Shown: piece by piece, positions 4,316-6,705 of the stretch | Layout: each line of letters begins with the position of its first letter | How positions within the stretch are numbered: the stretch's first letter is position 1 | Source of the DNA: Melioribacteraceae bacterium | Lineage (GTDB): Bacteria > Bacteroidota > Ignavibacteria > Ignavibacteriales > Melioribacteraceae | DNA: 6,705 nt | Assembly (NCBI GenBank): GCA_015486905.1 | Contig: WFQV01000359.1 | Location: 1 to 6,705 of the forward strand | Direction: 5' to 3' | Made by a program: the position numbers and the translations under genes | Notes under the pieces: model-generated | What the model saw: the letters and a program-made list of their open reading frames with translations, nothing else | What the model was told of the DNA's origin: nothing | Database searches by the model: none

Positions 4316-6705
4316 ATGGTATCAACTGAAAATCAAAAAGACGGCTTAATCGCAAAAACGATTGAGTGGTCAATCAATAATAAGATAATGGTTATTATTT
4401 TAACTCTGGCATTAATCTTCGGAGGTATTTGGGCAATTAAAAATACAGCGATTGATGCAATACCGGACTTAAGTGATGTTCAGGTAATTATTTTTACCAA
4501 ATATTCCGGACAAGGACCTCAAATAGTTGAGGATCAAGTCACATATCCCATAACCACCAAAATGCTTTCCGTTCCCGGCGCAGTCGATGTTCGAGGTTAC
4601 TCCTTTTTCGGCTTCTCGATGGTTTACATCATTTTCGAGGACGGCACCGACTTGTATTGGGCGCGGAGCAGAGTGCTGGAATATCTAAGCTCGATGCAAA
4701 GTCAGCTTCCCAAAGGAGTTTCGCCGGAATTGGGACCCGACGCCACCGGACTTGGCTGGGTTTACGAGTATGTTTTAAAATCGAAAAAACGCTCCCTTGC
4801 CGAACTACGTTCAATCCAAGATTGGTTTCTGCGTTATGAATTAACCGCAGTTCCCGGCGTTGCGGAAGTTGCGAGTCTTGGCGGATTTGTAAAGCAATAT
4901 CAAGTAAATGTTGACCCGATAAAACTTGCTTCTTACAACATCCCTCTTAAAAAAATTAAGATGGCTATTAAAAACAGCAATAACGACGTCGGCGGTAAAC
5001 TAATGGAAATGGGCGAAAAAGAATTTATGGTTCGAGGTCTCGGCTACATTAAAGATAAAAAGGACTTGGAATCAATCGCCATCGGTGTGAACAAAGATAC
5101 CGGCACTCCGGTTTATCTCAGAGATGTTGCAAATGTTGACATCGGCCCGGAAATACGGCGAGGGCTTGCCGACTGGAACGGCGAAGGGGAGGTTGTCGGC
5201 GGAGTTGTAATTCAGCGCTTCGGTGAGAACGGATTGAAAGTAATTGAAAGGGTCAAAAAGAAACTGGCCGAACTAAAAAAATCACTTCCTCCTGATGTTG
5301 AAATCGTAACTGCTTATGACAGGTCGCATTTAATTGAGAAAGCCGTGGATAATCTTAACGACAAGCTGTTGGAGGAAATCATCGTGGTTTCGTTGGTGAT
5401 TTTCCTTTTCCTTCTTCACTTCAGAAGTTCGCTCGTTGCAATTTTCACTCTGCCCACGGCGGTTCTCGGAGCTTTAATCATCATGAAGATTCAGGGAATT
5501 AATGCCAACATTATGTCCCTCGGAGGTATTGCAATTGCAATCGGGGCGATGGTTGATGCGGCGATAATAATGGTGGAAAACACGCAGTCGCATGTGCTGC
5601 ACAACCAGCTTAAGCCGAAGAACCAACAAAAGCCTCACTGGGCGGTTGTTCTGCAGGCTTCGAAGGAAGTCGGTCCTTCAATCTTTTTCTCGTTGCTGGT
5701 TATCGTTGTTTCGTTTCTGCCCGTGTTTACTCTGGAGCAGCAGGAAGGGAGATTATTCAAACCTCTTGCTTACACAAAATCGTATTCGATGGCGGTAGGT
5801 GCAATTCTTGCAATCACGATTGTTCCTATCCTTATGGGATTTTTTATTCGCGGTAAGATGAAAAAGGAAGAGGATAATCCCGTAACAAAATTCTTAATGA
5901 ATATTTATCATCCCATTGTTGATTTTGTGATGAAAAAAAGATGGGCGGTTCTTGTTGCTGCGATACTTATTGTTGCCGCAACATTTTTCCCCTTTAAGAA
6001 ACTCGGTTCGGAATTTATGCCCCCCCTGTACGAAGGCGATTTGCTCTACATGCCTACAACACTTCCGGGAATTTCAATTACCAAAGCGAGAGAGCTGCTG
6101 CAACAGACGGATAAAATAATTAAATCGTTTCCCGAGGTTGAATCGGTTTTGGGAAAAGTCGGGCGAGCGGAAACGGCAACCGATCCCGCTCCTCTTTCAA
6201 TGATTGAAACTACAATTCGTCTGAAACCGCAAAGCGAATGGCCCGAGGGAATGACCCCGCAAAAGCTGGTTAACCAGCTGGACGCTGCAATTAAGATACC
6301 CGGACTGACAAACGCTTGGACAATGCCGATTAAAACAAGAATTGACATGCTCTCAACCGGAATTAAAACTCCCGTCGGTATTAAGATTGCCGGTCCCGAT
6401 TTAAATGTTCTTGAAAAGATTGGCAAAGAGATTGAAAGAGTTATTAAAAAGATACCGGGAACACGTTCGGTTTACGCCGAACGAGCTGCCGGCGGGAATT
6501 ACGTTGATTTCGATATTGACCGGAATGCAATTGCCCGCTACGGCTTAACCGTAGGTGATGTGCAGGATGTATTTATGTCGGCAGTTGGTGGAATGAACAT
6601 AACCAAAACGGTTGAAGGTCTGGAGCGCTATCCGGTAAACTTAAGATACCAGCGGGATTACAGAAATAGTCTTGAAGATTTAAAGCGAGTATTGGTTCCG
6701 CTTCC
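4316..6705 (+). CDS. cusA: CusA-type Cu(I)/Ag(I) RND permease (3' end outside window)
   Basis: This inner-membrane proton-driven pump of the HME (heavy-metal efflux) RND family takes Cu(I)/Ag(I) from periplasm or membrane to the CusBC exit path. The frame is uninterrupted for 796 codons to the window edge, about three quarters of the usual ~1,040. TM1 covers about residues 24-42, followed by AIDAIPDLSDVQVIIFTKYSG. The TM2-TM6 core follows, with TM4 GGIAIAIGAMVDAAIIMVEN carrying the proton-relay aspartate D414 (E. coli D405). The periplasmic metal site M579, M629 and M678 (LLYMPTT, APLSMIETTI, RIDMLSTGIK) matches E. coli M573, M623 and M672 with identical spacing. Relay methionines M400, M412, M419 and M492 match M391, M403, M410 and M486. 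The divalent CzcA group lacks this methionine set, so copper/silver is the strong call. It lies 50 bases after cusB. The last part (TM8-TM12) is not visible. Confidence 0.96.
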   Translation, partial: MVSTENQKDGLIAKTIEWSINNKIMVIILTLALIFGGIWAIKNTAIDAIPDLSDVQVIIFTKYSGQGPQIVEDQVTYPITTKMLSVPGAVDVRGYSFFGFSMVYIIFEDGTDLYWARSRVLEYLSSMQSQLPKGVSPELGPDATGLGWVYEYVLKSKKRSLAELRSIQDWFLRYELTAVPGVAEVASLGGFVKQYQVNVDPIKLASYNIPLKKIKMAIKNSNNDVGGKLMEMGEKEFMVRGLGYIKDKKDLESIAIGVNKDTGTPVYLRDVANVDIGPEIRRGLADWNGEGEVVGGVVIQRFGENGLKVIERVKKKLAELKKSLPPDVEIVTAYDRSHLIEKAVDNLNDKLLEEIIVVSLVIFLFLLHFRSSLVAIFTLPTAVLGALIIMKIQGINANIMSLGGIAIAIGAMVDAAIIMVENTQSHVLHNQLKPKNQQKPHWAVVLQASKEVGPSIFFSLLVIVVSFLPVFTLEQQEGRLFKPLAYTKSYSMAVGAILAITIVPILMGFFIRGKMKKEEDNPVTKFLMNIYHPIVDFVMKKRWAVLVAAILIVAATFFPFKKLGSEFMPPLYEGDLLYMPTTLPGISITKARELLQQTDKIIKSFPEVESVLGKVGRAETATDPAPLSMIETTIRLKPQSEWPEGMTPQKLVNQLDAAIKIPGLTNAWTMPIKTRIDMLSTGIKTPVGIKIAGPDLNVLEKIGKEIERVIKKIPGTRSVYAERAAGGNYVDFDIDRNAIARYGLTVGDVQDVFMSAVGGMNITKTVEGLERYPVNLRYQRDYRNSLEDLKRVLVPL

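Noticed and set aside
6046..6426. 126-codon open frame on the minus strand inside the CusA gene
   Set aside because: The + strand here encodes the conserved CusA porter domain with all metal-site methionines, so the antisense frame is chance.

Overview
The window looks like chromosomal DNA from a moderately AT-rich Gram-negative bacterium. The proteins (a tripartite RND efflux system with an outer-membrane factor, and Lys/Asn/Ile-rich sequences) and the style of the CusB-like adaptor, with its C-terminal CPLCGM domain, fit the Bacteroidota/Ignavibacteriota (FCB) group. That placement is an inference from remembered family resemblance, not from a marker gene.

Layout, all genes on the + strand. 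Bases 1-440 hold the C-terminal end (TM8 to TM12) of an RND permease from an upstream pump; its first part lies outside the window. Bases 441-884 carry no convincing gene. This stretch contains two hairpin-like inverted repeats and a 14-base direct repeat with a 21-base period, so it looks like a boundary and control region. Bases 885-1346 encode a small exported protein rich in Cys and His. Next comes a closely spaced set: a TolC/CusC-type outer-membrane factor (1425-2705), a CusB-type periplasmic adaptor (2727-4265) and a CusA-type heavy-metal RND permease (4316 to the window edge, 796 full codons seen, no frameshift).

How the genes work together: the last three genes encode the parts of one pump spanning both membranes (CusC, CusB, CusA). 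Its metal can be read from the sequence. The three periplasmic Cu(I)/Ag(I)-binding methionines known from E. coli CusA (M573, M623, M672) are present with the same spacing (M579, M629, M678), as are four membrane-domain relay methionines. The adaptor keeps the three-methionine N-terminal site of CusB and adds a Met-rich linker and a second, Cys-containing metal domain at its C terminus. The small Cys/His protein ahead of the pump probably belongs to the same metal response, but its function is unknown.

The core is a recognisable copper/silver efflux operon, not a new system. The less ordinary parts are the small Cys/His protein, the double metal-binding adaptor and the repeat-bearing region upstream of the operon. 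No regulator gene, RNA gene, complete mobile element or CRISPR array is visible.
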